64,000 bases of DNA, taken from the NCBI RefSeq assembly GCF_011045165.1, contig NZ_JAAKZI010000012.1:46734-110733 (forward strand). The letters are read 5' to 3'. The position numbers and the translations under genes are program-made. The stretch is from Arthrobacter silviterrae (GTDB lineage: Bacteria; Actinomycetota; Actinomycetes; Actinomycetales; Micrococcaceae). Below, piece by piece: positions 16,870 to 25,875 of the stretch. Below the pieces are notes generated by a model. That model worked only from the letters and a program-made list of their open reading frames with translations. It had not been told where the DNA came from and ran no database searches. Each line of letters begins with the position of its first letter. Position 1 is the stretch's first letter.

Positions 16870-17879
16870 CATGGGGTCACCGCCTCCAGCGCGGTGCCGT
16901 CCGGGCGCAGCGTCCAACCCACCCGCTTGGCGCAGGCCAGCATCACCACGCTTTCCTGCAATTCAATGCCGGGAATGTTTTGCGTCAGCGTCAGCTCCAC
17001 GTCCATGATGTCGGCCACCGAGTGCAGCCACATGATGATGGTGAAGTTGCTTTGCCCCGTGGTTGATGCGATGAACCTCACATTGCGCAGCTGCCGAAGG
17101 GTTGACGCAGCGGTCTCGTGCTGACCTGCCGGCACCTTCGCGAACCATTGGCACGTGATGGGATAACCGGAGAGCGACTGGGCCATCTCGCACCGGAAGG
17201 ACACAATGCCGGAAGCGACAACCTTGTTCAGCTGCCGCTGCACCGTGGCGGGTGCCCGGCCCAGTTCACGGGCCATCGCGGCCGCCGAGGCCCTGCCATC
17301 ACGGGTCAGGAAGGGCAAGAGGTCAAGGTGGCTTTGGGGCAGGTGCACCGAAGTTCCCCGTGGTGCCCATGCGGCGCGGGACAGGACCTGCATTTGCTGC
17401 TGCTGGGCGCGGGAAAGCACATTCAGCCGCCACGAGCTGCCGTTGAAATGCTGCCTGGTGCAGAGGGAAACCTCGTAGCCAAGGACCCCGTCGATGGCAC
17501 GGAGCGCCGGGACGACGTCTCCGCTGAGCTGGGCCATGGACTCGGTAATGACGGTCAGCCAGAGCGCCCTGCTGCTGGCCGTCTGTTCCAAGGTAATGAT
17601 CTCCGGCACGGCGCACAGCGCTTCCACGGCCCCGGCCTGGCCCTCCATGGTGCAGTCCACCCCGATGAAGGACAGGGTGACCGCCTTCGGGTCTCCCATT
17701 CGGTGCGCCGTGACCCACACCGCCCCGGTCTCAGTCAGCCTGTCCCAGCGCGCCGCCGCACTGGTCGGGTGGACGCCCAGCACGGTGCCGACGTCGACCC
17801 ACCCGGCGCGCGGCGCAATCTGAAGCGCATGGATGAGCGCAAGGTCTTCCTCGCTCAACGGTGCATGAAAATTCGTCAT
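16869..17879 (-). CDS. Lrp/AsnC-family regulator with two tandem modules
   Basis: A 336-residue regulator made of two AsnC-like modules. HTH 1 spans about residues 9-50 (LSEEDLALIHALQIAPRAGW and DVGTVLGVHPTSAAARWDRL); HTH 2 spans about 175-220 (LPFLTRDGRASAAAMARELG then RAPATVQRQLNKVVASGIVS). Each is followed by a ligand-binding RAM-like region. Two-module AsnC proteins are common in actinobacteria. It is divergent from an M20 amidohydrolase and MFS transporter, so it probably controls them in response to an amino-acid-like ligand. ATG 17879 was chosen because the homologous HTH begins soon after it; codons upstream overlap a promoter palindrome. Confidence 0.85.
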   Translation of the reverse strand: MTNFHAPLSEEDLALIHALQIAPRAGWVDVGTVLGVHPTSAAARWDRLTETGAVWVTAHRMGDPKAVTLSFIGVDCTMEGQAGAVEALCAVPEIITLEQTASSRALWLTVITESMAQLSGDVVPALRAIDGVLGYEVSLCTRQHFNGSSWRLNVLSRAQQQQMQVLSRAAWAPRGTSVHLPQSHLDLLPFLTRDGRASAAAMARELGRAPATVQRQLNKVVASGIVSFRCEMAQSLSGYPITCQWFAKVPAGQHETAASTLRQLRNVRFIASTTGQSNFTIIMWLHSVADIMDVELTLTQNIPGIELQESVVMLACAKRVGWTLRPDGTALEAVTP

Positions 17880-17885
17880 CGTCAC

Positions 17886-17901
17886 AATTATTTGCATAAT
17901 T
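17886..17901. promoter_or_regulatory. Palindrome likely bound by the AsnC-type regulator
   Basis: AATTAT-TTGC-ATAATT, a perfect 6-bp inverted repeat, lies 7 bp upstream of the regulator's start codon and 73 bp before the divergent amidohydrolase gene. Lrp/AsnC proteins favour AT-rich palindromes of about this size. Binding and autoregulation are inferred. Confidence 0.5.
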
Positions 17902-17973
17902 TCAGGGATGTAGCCAACAGTGACGCACTTCACCACACACTTTTAACCACACCCAATCCTTACAGGAGTTTCC

Positions 17974-19218
17974 ATGTCACTTGCTGCCGCAGACCTCACC
18001 GCGGACCTGGTCCGGTTCCGCCACGAGATGCACCAGGATCCCGAGATCGGCCTGGACCTGCCGCGTACCCAGGAACGCGTGCTCACGGCGCTCGAGGGCC
18101 TCGGCTACGAGATTTCGCTCGGCACCGACACCACCTCGGTCACGGCCGTGCTCCGCGGCGGCGCCCCGTCTTCCACGCCGGACTCCGCGGGCCAAAAGCC
18201 CGTGGTCCTGCTCCGTGCCGACATGGACGCACTGCCTGTCCAGGAACGCAGCGGTGTCGCCTACACCTCCCGCGTTGACGGCGCCATGCACGCCTGCGGC
18301 CACGATCTCCACACGGCCATGCTGACCGGCGCGGCCACCCTCCTGGCGGACCGGCGGGAGCAGCTGGCCGGCGACGTGGTCCTCATGTTCCAGCCCGGCG
18401 AGGAAGGGCACGACGGCGCGTCCGTCATGATCCGCGAGGGCGTCCTGGACGCCGCCGGCCGCCGCGTCGACGCCGCCTTCGGCATGCATGTCTTCTCCGG
18501 GCTCGCCCCGCACGGCCAGTTCGTCACCAAGCCCGGCGTCATGATGAGCGCCTCCGACGGCCTGGTGGTGACCGTGCTCGGTGCCGGCGGCCACGGCTCG
18601 GCCCCGCACATGGCCAAGGACCCGGTGGCCGTCATCACGGAAATCGTCACCGCGCTCCAGGTCATGGTCACCCGCCAGTTCGACATGTTCGACCCGGTGG
18701 TGCTCAGCGTGGGCCTCCTGCAGGCCGGCAGCAAGCGCAACGTCATCCCGGAGACCGCCCACTTCGAGGCCACCATCCGCACCTTCTCGGAGGCCTCCCG
18801 GGAGAAGATGCGCGTGGCGGCACCCCGGCTGGTCAGGCACATCGCCGCCGCGCACGGCGTGGACGTTGACGTGGACTACCAGACCGAATACCCGGTCAGC
18901 ATTACCGACACCACCGAGACCGAACACGCCGAGGACATCATCTCCGGCATGTTCAACGCCGAGCGCCTCACCCGGCTGGCCACCCCCATCAGCGGCTCCG
19001 AGGACTTCTCCCATGTGATGGCCGCCGTTCCCGGCACCTTCATCGGCCTCGGCGCCGTTGCCCCCGGCACCGACCACACCACCACGGCGTTCAACCACTC
19101 CCCTTACGCCACGTTCGACGACGCCGTCCTCACCGACGGCGCCGCCCTCTACGCCGAGCTGGCCACCAGCCGCCTCGCTTCCCTTTCCGCCTCCCAGCCG
19201 GCCTTCGCCGCCAACTGA
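17974..19218 (+). CDS. M20-family amidohydrolase (N-acyl amino acid/hippurate hydrolase type)
   Basis: A 414-residue M20D metallohydrolase. The metal-binding motifs are clear: VVLLRADMDALPVQE, the HACGHDLHTAML Cys-His pair, FQPGEEG with the catalytic Glu, and a C-terminal GSEDFSHV. Enzymes of this group split N-acyl amino acids, hippurate or indole-acetyl-amino acids in the cytoplasm. An ACAGGAG ribosome site precedes the ATG. The next gene, a solute transporter, begins 16 bp downstream, and the divergent AsnC-type regulator suggests the three form an uptake-and-hydrolysis unit for an amide-linked amino acid. The substrate is not readable from the sequence. Confidence 0.9.
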   Translation: MSLAAADLTADLVRFRHEMHQDPEIGLDLPRTQERVLTALEGLGYEISLGTDTTSVTAVLRGGAPSSTPDSAGQKPVVLLRADMDALPVQERSGVAYTSRVDGAMHACGHDLHTAMLTGAATLLADRREQLAGDVVLMFQPGEEGHDGASVMIREGVLDAAGRRVDAAFGMHVFSGLAPHGQFVTKPGVMMSASDGLVVTVLGAGGHGSAPHMAKDPVAVITEIVTALQVMVTRQFDMFDPVVLSVGLLQAGSKRNVIPETAHFEATIRTFSEASREKMRVAAPRLVRHIAAAHGVDVDVDYQTEYPVSITDTTETEHAEDIISGMFNAERLTRLATPISGSEDFSHVMAAVPGTFIGLGAVAPGTDHTTTAFNHSPYATFDDAVLTDGAALYAELATSRLASLSASQPAFAAN

Positions 19219-19234
19219 CCTTCGAAGGTTTTCC

Positions 19235-20581
19235 ATGAAGACAACAATTCATCCCCAGACCGGCCACGGATCCGTCCCCGGCACGTCGACCAAGCAGCGT
19301 CCCGTGTGGCGGACCCTGGTCGGCACCGGCATCGGCAACGCCGTCGAATGGTACGACTGGGCCGTCTACGCCACGTTCACCCCCTTCCTCGCGGGCGCAC
19401 TGTTCAGCAAGGCCGACAAGACCTCCGCCGTGCTCGCCACCCTCGCCATCTTCGCGGTCGGCTTCGTCGCCCGGCCCTTCGGCGGCTTCCTGTTCGGCTG
19501 GATCGGTGACCGCATTGGGCGCAAGTCCTCCATGACGCTCGCCGTCGGACTGGCCTCGGTCGGCAGCCTGCTGATCGCCGTCGCCCCCGGCTACGCCCAG
19601 GTGGGCGCCCTGGCGTCGGCAACGCTGCTGGTGGCCCGTCTCCTGCAGGGGCTGGCCCACGGCGGCGAGCTGCCGTCGTCACAGACATACCTGTCCGAGA
19701 TGGCACCCAAGGAAAAGCGGGGGCTGTGGGCCACCTTGATCTACACCTCCGGCACCGCCGGCATCCTCTTCGGCACGCTGCTGGGCGCCACCATGACGCT
19801 GGTCCTGCCCAAGGTGGACATGCAGGCCTGGGGTTGGCGCGTCCCGTTTGCCGTCGGCGCCGCACTGGGCCTGTACGCGCTGTACATGCGCTCCCGGCTG
19901 CATGAATCCGAGGTCTTCACCGGCGAGGACGCCAAGGCCAAGCGCGCCCCGATCTGGCCGCAGATTGTCCGCCACCGCAGGCAGGCCCTGCAGGTGATCG
20001 GCCTGACCGTCGGCCTGACCGTCGTCTACTACATCTGGGGCGTGGTGGCGCCCAGCCATGCGGCCACCGACCTTGGCATGGACCGGGGCGCAGCCTTGTG
20101 GGCCAGCGTCATCGGCAACGTCGTGTTCATCGCCGCCCTGCCGTTCTGGGGGAGGCTGTCGGACCGGATCGGCCGCAAGAAGGTGCTGTTGACAGGCGCC
20201 ATTGGCTCCGCCGTCCTGCACTTTCCCATGACCTGGCTGCTCAAGGACCAGCCGTGGGAGCTGGCCGTGAGCATGTCCGTCATGCTCATCTTCATCGCAG
20301 GCAGCGCCTCCATCGTCCCGGCCGTTTATGCCGAGCTGTTCCCCACCAGCATCCGCACGGTGGGCGTGGGCGTCCCCTATTCAATCTGCGTGGCCGTATT
20401 TGGCGGCACCGCCCCGTACCTGCAGTCCTGGCTGGGATCCATCCACCTGGGCGTGCTGTTCAGCGTCTATGCTGTGGTGCTGCTGCTGGTGAGTGCGGCC
20501 GTCATCTTCACCATCCCTGAGACCATGGGCAAGGACCTGGCGGGGGCGGCGGACTTTTCTGTGGGGCAAAACCAGGGCTGA
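19235..20581 (+). CDS. MFS transporter, metabolite:H+ symporter type
   Basis: A 448-residue, 12-helix major facilitator transporter of the MHS (ProP/ShiA) family. The N-terminal GNAVEWYDWAVYATFTPFLA and ARPFGGFLFGWIGDRIGRKS are diagnostic, and RLSDRIGRKKVLLTG repeats the signature in the second half. Members import organic acids or compatible solutes with protons. Co-directional with the amidohydrolase 16 bp upstream, it probably brings in that enzyme's substrate. ATG 19235 was chosen from the gene junction; in-frame codons upstream lie inside the previous gene. Oddly, the last ten codons (DFSVGQNQG end) lie inside one arm of a long inverted repeat. Confidence 0.9.
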   Translation: MKTTIHPQTGHGSVPGTSTKQRPVWRTLVGTGIGNAVEWYDWAVYATFTPFLAGALFSKADKTSAVLATLAIFAVGFVARPFGGFLFGWIGDRIGRKSSMTLAVGLASVGSLLIAVAPGYAQVGALASATLLVARLLQGLAHGGELPSSQTYLSEMAPKEKRGLWATLIYTSGTAGILFGTLLGATMTLVLPKVDMQAWGWRVPFAVGAALGLYALYMRSRLHESEVFTGEDAKAKRAPIWPQIVRHRRQALQVIGLTVGLTVVYYIWGVVAPSHAATDLGMDRGAALWASVIGNVVFIAALPFWGRLSDRIGRKKVLLTGAIGSAVLHFPMTWLLKDQPWELAVSMSVMLIFIAGSASIVPAVYAELFPTSIRTVGVGVPYSICVAVFGGTAPYLQSWLGSIHLGVLFSVYAVVLLLVSAAVIFTIPETMGKDLAGAADFSVGQNQG

Positions 20582-20640
20582 GTTGTGCCCCGGGTGCACT
20601 GGGGGCACAACTCAAGTCGAGTTTCGCCCCACAGAAAAGT
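20553..20640. repeat. Nested inverted repeat at the 3' end of the MFS gene
   Basis: An outer 20-bp arm (20553-20572, beginning ACTTTTCTGTGGGGC) is matched by its reverse complement at 20621-20640 with one mismatch. Inside is a perfect 12-bp arm GAGTTGTGCCCC (20580-20591) with GGGGCACAACTC (20602-20613). The whole 88 bp can form a long cruciform or hairpin and probably ends transcription of the MFS gene, whose stop codon it contains. The trmB promoter box starts 15 bp beyond. Confidence 0.75.
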
Positions 20641-20668
20641 GCACCAAGCCCCGGTACCCTTAACACTG

Positions 20669-21562
20669 ATGACTGAACACCCAGCCCCAGATTCCCCGCA
20701 GGCAGACAAGGCGCCCCGCACGCAGGACGGCACCGCCCGCCCCATCACGCCCGGCAGCCAGGCCGCCCAAGGCACCTACCGTGCGCAGCCGGTCTCTTTT
20801 GTCCGCCGCGGGACCCGCCTGCAGGGGCGCCGGCAAAAGGCGTGGGACGACCACTCGGCCACCCTCGCCGTGGACATCCCCCGGCACATTTCGGACACCT
20901 CGGTGCACCCGGATTACGTGTTTGACGCGGCAGCCGAGTTTGGCCGGGAGGCGCCCCTGGTGGTGGAGATCGGCTCCGGGCTGGGCGACGCCGTGGTGCA
21001 TGCCGCCAAGGAAAACCCGGGGAAGGACTTCCTGGCCGTGGAGGTTTACACGCCCGGGCTGGCGCAGACCATCCAAAAAATCGTCTCGGCCGAACTGCGC
21101 AATGTGCGCGTGGTCCAGGCCAATGCGCCGGAAGTGCTGGGCACCATGCTGCCTGCCGGTTCGGTAAGCGAGGTGTGGGTGTTTTTCCCGGACCCGTGGC
21201 ACAAGACAAAGCACAACAAGCGCCGCATGGTGAAGGACACCTTCGCCCCGCTCGTGGCCCGCGTGCTGGCACCAGGCGGCCTGTGGCGCCTGGCCACCGA
21301 CTGGTCTGGCTATGCCGAGCAGATGCGCGCCGTGGGTGTGGCGTCGCCGGACTTTGACAACATGCACGACGGCGAACGCACCGGTTCCGCCAGCCCGCTC
21401 ACCCAGGCGCGGCTCACCGGCGTCGACTGCGAACAAAGCGACGAGCCGGACACCGGGGGCGGCTGGGCCCCGCGCTTTGACGGGCGCATCCTCACCAGCT
21501 TTGAAAACAAGGCCCACAAGGCCGGGCGCGTGATCTTCGACCTCACCTTCCGGCGGAAGTAG
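20669..21562 (+). CDS. trmB: tRNA (guanine-N7-)-methyltransferase TrmB
   Basis: A 297-residue SAM-dependent methyltransferase that makes m7G46 in tRNA. The SAM site is VVEIGSGLGDAVVHAAKENP, and the family signature WVFFPDPWHKTKHNKRRMV is intact, followed by LATDWSGYAEQM. The first 60 residues are a disordered Pro/Ala-rich extension common in actinobacterial TrmB. The ATG lies 8 nt after TACCCT (20655-20660), so the message is probably leaderless. A DUF4287/DUF5655 gene follows 5 bp downstream in the same operon. Confidence 0.93.
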   Translation: MTEHPAPDSPQADKAPRTQDGTARPITPGSQAAQGTYRAQPVSFVRRGTRLQGRRQKAWDDHSATLAVDIPRHISDTSVHPDYVFDAAAEFGREAPLVVEIGSGLGDAVVHAAKENPGKDFLAVEVYTPGLAQTIQKIVSAELRNVRVVQANAPEVLGTMLPAGSVSEVWVFFPDPWHKTKHNKRRMVKDTFAPLVARVLAPGGLWRLATDWSGYAEQMRAVGVASPDFDNMHDGERTGSASPLTQARLTGVDCEQSDEPDTGGGWAPRFDGRILTSFENKAHKAGRVIFDLTFRRK

Positions 21563-21567
21563 TCACC

Positions 21568-22167
21568 GTGGCGGACGCTCCGCGGCCCGAGTTCAAGAGC
21601 TGGCACGAAATGCTGGACTGGATGTCCGGGCTGCTGCTGCGCCGGACCGGACACGACGTGCCGTGGTGGCTGGGCGCTGTCCGCAATGCCGGGCTGCCCA
21701 CCGAGGCAGCCACACGCACGTGGCTGACGGAAAATGGCGTCGCCGGTTACGCCCAGAACCCCGTCATGTGGGAGCTGTTCGGCTTTCCGGACTTCTTCCT
21801 CAAGGACGCAGCAGAACTGCTGGAAGGCCAATACGCGGACAGATTGCAGCTGCGCCCCATTGCAGACGCCGTGATCGCCCTGGTGCTGGCGTGGGCCGAG
21901 GACGGCACCGGCCAGGCTACCGTGCAGCTGCGCAAAACGTACATCTCCCTCCTCACGCCGCGGCGGAAGTTTGCCCAGGTGACCCCCGTCAGCAAGTCAG
22001 CCGTGGACATTTTCCTCCGTCTGGACGAACCTGCGGGAGGACTGCTGGAGGCCGCCGCGGCCCGCCCCGACAACGCCTTCAGGCTCAAGATCCGCCTGCG
22101 CCAGGCTTCCGAGGTCGGCGCTGAGGTGGCTGACATCCTGCTGCGCGCGTACCGTGCCAACACCTGA
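21568..22167 (+). CDS. DUF4287/DUF5655-like protein
   Basis: A 199-residue cytoplasmic protein. The N-terminal part (SWHEMLDWMSGLLLRRTGHD to GYAQNPVMWELFGFP) resembles DUF4287, a small helical domain; the C-terminal part (ATVQLRKTYISLLTPRRKFA through SAVDIFLRLDEP) resembles DUF5655, a putative nuclease-fold or DNA-binding-like domain seen with repair and restriction genes. The start is GTG, 5 bp after the trmB stop, so it is co-transcribed. No catalytic residues can be assigned; function unknown. Confidence 0.7.
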   Translation: MADAPRPEFKSWHEMLDWMSGLLLRRTGHDVPWWLGAVRNAGLPTEAATRTWLTENGVAGYAQNPVMWELFGFPDFFLKDAAELLEGQYADRLQLRPIADAVIALVLAWAEDGTGQATVQLRKTYISLLTPRRKFAQVTPVSKSAVDIFLRLDEPAGGLLEAAAARPDNAFRLKIRLRQASEVGAEVADILLRAYRANT

Positions 22168-22216
22168 GGAATCCAAAAGATGAAAGTGGTGCCCGGCACC
22201 GCCTAAGATTGATTGG

Positions 22217-25200
22217 ATGTGGTCCACCGACCGGGCCGCACAAATCCGTAAGGAAGCAAGCTCTGTGACGTATCCCTCTGCCGGTTCGCTCTTGTTGACG
22301 CGGATCGCCGAGTTCACTGAAAAGTCCGTCGCCGCCGGACGTGCCTATGCCGAAGAAGGCCGCGTCCAGGACATCACGCTGGAACCGGCCACCGGCCTGC
22401 TCTCCGGAAAAGTCATGGGAAAGCAAAGCTACCGCTCCACCGCCAAGCTGGTCCGCGAGCACGACGGCGTGGTGGCGTGCCGGGTGGGCATCTGCAACTG
22501 CCCGGTGCGCCAAAATTGCAAGCACGTGGTGGCGCTGATTGCCGCCGCCGAACAGGACCCCAACTTCCAGGAATTCTTTGTCCCCGAGGAAGCCCCCAAG
22601 GAACCCACCTATCTGGAGACCCTGCTGGCCAACGCCAAGGGCAGCAAGGGTGCCAAGCCTCCCGCCGCGGGCCCGGCCGGCGGCGACGCGGCCGCCGACT
22701 GGGAATCCACCTTGTCCGATTTGCTGCCCCCCGCCGTTGCGGCGCCGTCGGCCGAGCTGCCGGAGCTGGGCCTGCAATTTGAGCTCCAGGTGCCGCCGCC
22801 GCGTTTCTCCTACCGGGGCCACGGCGGCAAGGTCCCCTCGGCCCCCATCCTGAATGTGCGCCCCGTGGTCATGGGCACGCGCGGCAAATGGGTGAAGACG
22901 GGCATCAGCTGGAACACCCTGGGCTACCTCAGCTACGGCCGTCAGCACGATCCCGTCCAGCTGGAGTGGCTGAGCGAGTTCCTGTCTTCCCACAGCCCGC
23001 GGCAGTACAGCCACAGCAATGCCTCCTCCTGGCTGGCCGTCAATGACTTTGCCGGGCGCAACCTGTGGCAGCTGCTGGCCGACGCCCGCCGGCACGGCAT
23101 CTCCCTGGTCCAGTCCAGCACGGGGGACCCCGTCCGGATTTCCACGGATGACGCCACCGTGCAGCTCGATGTCACCCGCTCCGACACCGGCGGCCTGGAC
23201 GTGGGCCCGCTCATTGAGGCGGCCGGCGTTCCCATCAGGGAAGCCATTGTCGGCACCATCGGCTCCCCTGTCCACGGGCTGTTTTTCAGCACCGAACCCG
23301 ACACCCTGGTGAACGTGGGAAGCGGCACGTCGGGGCGCAACGCCGTGGTCCGCGGCACCATCACCCTGGCTCCCCTGGCCCCCAACACCTCCTCCCAGCT
23401 GCTGGATTTTGCCCTGCGCAAGGAGCTGGTCCACGTGCCGGCGGAGGGCGAGGAAAAGTTTCTTACCCAGTTCTACCCCCAGCTGAAGCAAACCGCCGCC
23501 GTGGTCTCCGCGGACCACTCCGTGGAGCTGCCCGCCTACGTGGAGCCGACGCTGTCGCTGCTGGCCGCCTACGGCGATGACCACACCCTGCGCCTTCATT
23601 GGGAATGGCACTACCAGGTGGGCAACCGCGTGAATTCGCGCCCGCTGTGGCCCGAAGCCGGTGAATCCGCCGTGCGTGACGCCGGGGCAGAGGCGCGCAT
23701 TGTGGAGAGTGTGGGCCAGCCCTGGGAAGACGTGGCGCCCATGGGCGTGGCCGCCAACAATGCGTGGGGGGATCCGCGGCTGGCGGGCTCGGCCGTGCTG
23801 ACCGGCCTGGACACCATGGTTTTCACGGAGACGGTCATGCCGCGGCTGCGCGAGCTGCCCGGCGTGAGCGTGGAGACCAGCGGGGACCCGGCCAGCTACC
23901 GCGAGGTGACTGAGGCGCCCATCGTGAAGATCTCCACACATGCCACGGATGAGCGCGACTGGTTTGACCTGGGCATCGTCATCACGGTGGAGGGCCAGTT
24001 CGTCTCCTTCGCCGCCGTCTTCTCGGCGCTGGCCGCCGGGCACAGCCGCATGCTGCTGCCCAGCGGTGCCTATTTTTCCCTGGACCGGCCCGAGCTGCAC
24101 CAGCTGCGCGCGCTCATTGACGAGGCCCGCGGGCTCAATGACAACAAGGACGGCGAGCTGCGCATCAGCCGCTTCCAGGCCGGCCTCTGGGACGAGCTGG
24201 CCCAGCTGGGCATTGTGGATGAGCAGGCGGAGGCCTGGCGGAAATCCGTCAGCGGCCTGCTCGACGGCGGCCCCCTGGTCCCGCTGCCCACTCCCCCGTC
24301 GCTGAACGCCACACTGCGCCCCTACCAGCTGGACGGCTTCAACTGGCTGAACTTCCTGCACAGCCACGGCCTGGGCGGCGTGCTCGCCGATGACATGGGC
24401 CTGGGCAAGACGGTGCAGACGCTGGCGCTGATTGCCCAGGTCAAGGCCTCCGCCAGCCCGGACGACGGCGGCCACAAGCCGTTCCTGGTGGTGGCACCCA
24501 CGTCCGTGGTGGGCAACTGGACCAGTGAAAGCATGAAGTTTGCGCCGGGCCTGAAAGTGGTCTCGGTGGGGGAAACGTTCGCCAAGAGCGGGCTGGATTC
24601 CGCTTCCTTCTTCGCCGGTGCTGATATTGTCATCACCTCCTATGCGCTGTTCCGGATCGACTTTGCCGAATACGGCATGCAGCCCTTTGCCGGGCTGATC
24701 CTGGACGAGGCCCAGTTCGTCAAGAACCACCAGTCCAAGGCCTACCAGTGCGCCCGCAAGCTGAAGGCGCCGTTCAAGCTGGCCGTGACGGGAACGCCGC
24801 TGGAAAACAACCTGATGGAACTGTGGACGCTGCTGTCCATCGTCGCCCCGGGCCTGTTTCCCAGCCCCAAGCGCTTTGCCGAGTTCTACCAGCGGCCCAT
24901 TGAAAAGAACGGCAATTCCGAGCTGCTGGCCAAGCTGCGCTCACGCGTGAAGCCGTTGATGCTCCGGCGCACCAAGGAACAAGTCATCAAGGACCTGCCG
25001 GCCAAGCAGGAACAAATCCTGGAAGTGGAGCTGAACCCACGCCACCAAAAGGTCTACCAAACGCACCTGCAGCGTGAGCGGGCCAAGATCCTGGGCCTGC
25101 TGGAGGACGTCAACAAGCACCGCTTCACCATCTTCCAGTCCCTGACCCTGCTGCGCCAGCTCAGCCTGGACGTCTCCCTCGTGGACGAAGGCCTGGCCGG

Positions 25201-25714
25201 CGTCCGTTCATCCAAGCTTGACGTCCTGTTTGAGCAGCTCGAGGACGTGGTGAAGGAGGGCCACCGGGCGCTGATCTTCAGCCAGTTCACCGGCTTCCTG
25301 GGCAAGGTTCGCGACAGGCTCAAGGCGGAGGACATTCCGTTCACCTACCTGGACGGGTCCACCCGCAACCGCGCCGACGTCGTCAATGAATTCAAGAACG
25401 GGACGGCCCCGCTGTTCCTGATCAGCCTCAAGGCGGGCGGGTTCGGCCTGAACCTGACCGAAGCAGACTATGTGTTCATCCTGGACCCCTGGTGGAACCC
25501 GGCGTCGGAGGCCCAGGCCGTGGACCGCACGCACCGCATCGGGCAAAAGAAGAACGTCATGGTGTACCGGCTGGTGGCCAAGGACACCATCGAGGAAAAG
25601 GTCATGGCCCTGAAGGCCAAGAAGTCGCAGCTATTCTCCGACGTCATGAGCGGGGACTCGCTGGCCGGCGGCGCGCTGACCGCATCGGACCTGGCGGGCC
25701 TGTTCCGCGATTAG
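22217..25714 (+). CDS. SWIM zinc-finger SNF2-family helicase
   Basis: A 1165-residue SNF2 ATPase. A SWIM zinc finger lies near residues 93-105 (CNCPVRQNCKHV, CxCxnCxH). A long middle region of unknown fold leads to the motor from about residue 695: RPYQLDGFNWLNFL, Walker A DDMGLGKTVQT, DEAQ box LDEAQFVKN, VTGTPLENN, and in the second lobe SQFTGFLG, LISLKAGGFGLNLTEADYV and DRTHRIGQKKNV. Such proteins translocate on dsDNA and are tied to DNA repair or transcription recycling. ATG 22217 lies 7 nt after TAAGAT (22204-22209), a leaderless start; a GTG at 22265 with AAGGAAG upstream is the alternative. Confidence 0.92.
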   Translation: MWSTDRAAQIRKEASSVTYPSAGSLLLTRIAEFTEKSVAAGRAYAEEGRVQDITLEPATGLLSGKVMGKQSYRSTAKLVREHDGVVACRVGICNCPVRQNCKHVVALIAAAEQDPNFQEFFVPEEAPKEPTYLETLLANAKGSKGAKPPAAGPAGGDAAADWESTLSDLLPPAVAAPSAELPELGLQFELQVPPPRFSYRGHGGKVPSAPILNVRPVVMGTRGKWVKTGISWNTLGYLSYGRQHDPVQLEWLSEFLSSHSPRQYSHSNASSWLAVNDFAGRNLWQLLADARRHGISLVQSSTGDPVRISTDDATVQLDVTRSDTGGLDVGPLIEAAGVPIREAIVGTIGSPVHGLFFSTEPDTLVNVGSGTSGRNAVVRGTITLAPLAPNTSSQLLDFALRKELVHVPAEGEEKFLTQFYPQLKQTAAVVSADHSVELPAYVEPTLSLLAAYGDDHTLRLHWEWHYQVGNRVNSRPLWPEAGESAVRDAGAEARIVESVGQPWEDVAPMGVAANNAWGDPRLAGSAVLTGLDTMVFTETVMPRLRELPGVSVETSGDPASYREVTEAPIVKISTHATDERDWFDLGIVITVEGQFVSFAAVFSALAAGHSRMLLPSGAYFSLDRPELHQLRALIDEARGLNDNKDGELRISRFQAGLWDELAQLGIVDEQAEAWRKSVSGLLDGGPLVPLPTPPSLNATLRPYQLDGFNWLNFLHSHGLGGVLADDMGLGKTVQTLALIAQVKASASPDDGGHKPFLVVAPTSVVGNWTSESMKFAPGLKVVSVGETFAKSGLDSASFFAGADIVITSYALFRIDFAEYGMQPFAGLILDEAQFVKNHQSKAYQCARKLKAPFKLAVTGTPLENNLMELWTLLSIVAPGLFPSPKRFAEFYQRPIEKNGNSELLAKLRSRVKPLMLRRTKEQVIKDLPAKQEQILEVELNPRHQKVYQTHLQRERAKILGLLEDVNKHRFTIFQSLTLLRQLSLDVSLVDEGLAGVRSSKLDVLFEQLEDVVKEGHRALIFSQFTGFLGKVRDRLKAEDIPFTYLDGSTRNRADVVNEFKNGTAPLFLISLKAGGFGLNLTEADYVFILDPWWNPASEAQAVDRTHRIGQKKNVMVYRLVAKDTIEEKVMALKAKKSQLFSDVMSGDSLAGGALTASDLAGLFRD

Positions 25715-25728
25715 CGGGGCCAGCCCGG

Positions 25729-25796
25729 CGACGGCGTGCCATGCTGTCCGGGGCGGGTGAAATTTCACACGCCGTGGACAGTTTGGCACGCCGCCA
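25729..25796. repeat. 68-bp palindromic repeat, copy 1
   Basis: This copy lies just after the SNF2 gene. It begins CGACGGCGTGCCA and ends TGGCACGCCGCCA, with inner arms CTGTCC/GGACAG and a perfect 12-bp centre GTGAAATTTCAC (25757-25768). It matches copy 2 at 26863-26930 at about 63 of 68 positions by eye. The two lie in the same orientation and bracket the AbiEi-like gene. Confidence 0.85.
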
Positions 25797-25875
25797 GTTT
25801 TGCCCGCGGGCGGACTTATCCACAATCCGGCCGGAGGCTGTTGAAGTCACCACCTGGCGGGGCAAGGCTGGGGAC

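Noticed and set aside
13646..17008. A 1120-codon open frame on the + strand
   Set aside because: It overlaps the antiporter and the helicase gene on the other strand; its composition is that of a GC-rich antisense shadow and no motif is present.
16632..17066. ORF across the helicase upstream region and the AsnC gene
   Set aside because: It spans the tandem repeat and the antisense strand of the regulator; no coding signs.
22085..24730. An 881-codon open frame on the - strand
   Set aside because: It is antisense to the SNF2 gene, whose motifs are clear; shadow frame only.
25816..25824. Perfect DnaA box TTATCCACA as a sign of a replication origin
   Set aside because: It is a single box without a cluster, AT-rich unwinding region or dnaA/dnaN neighbours.
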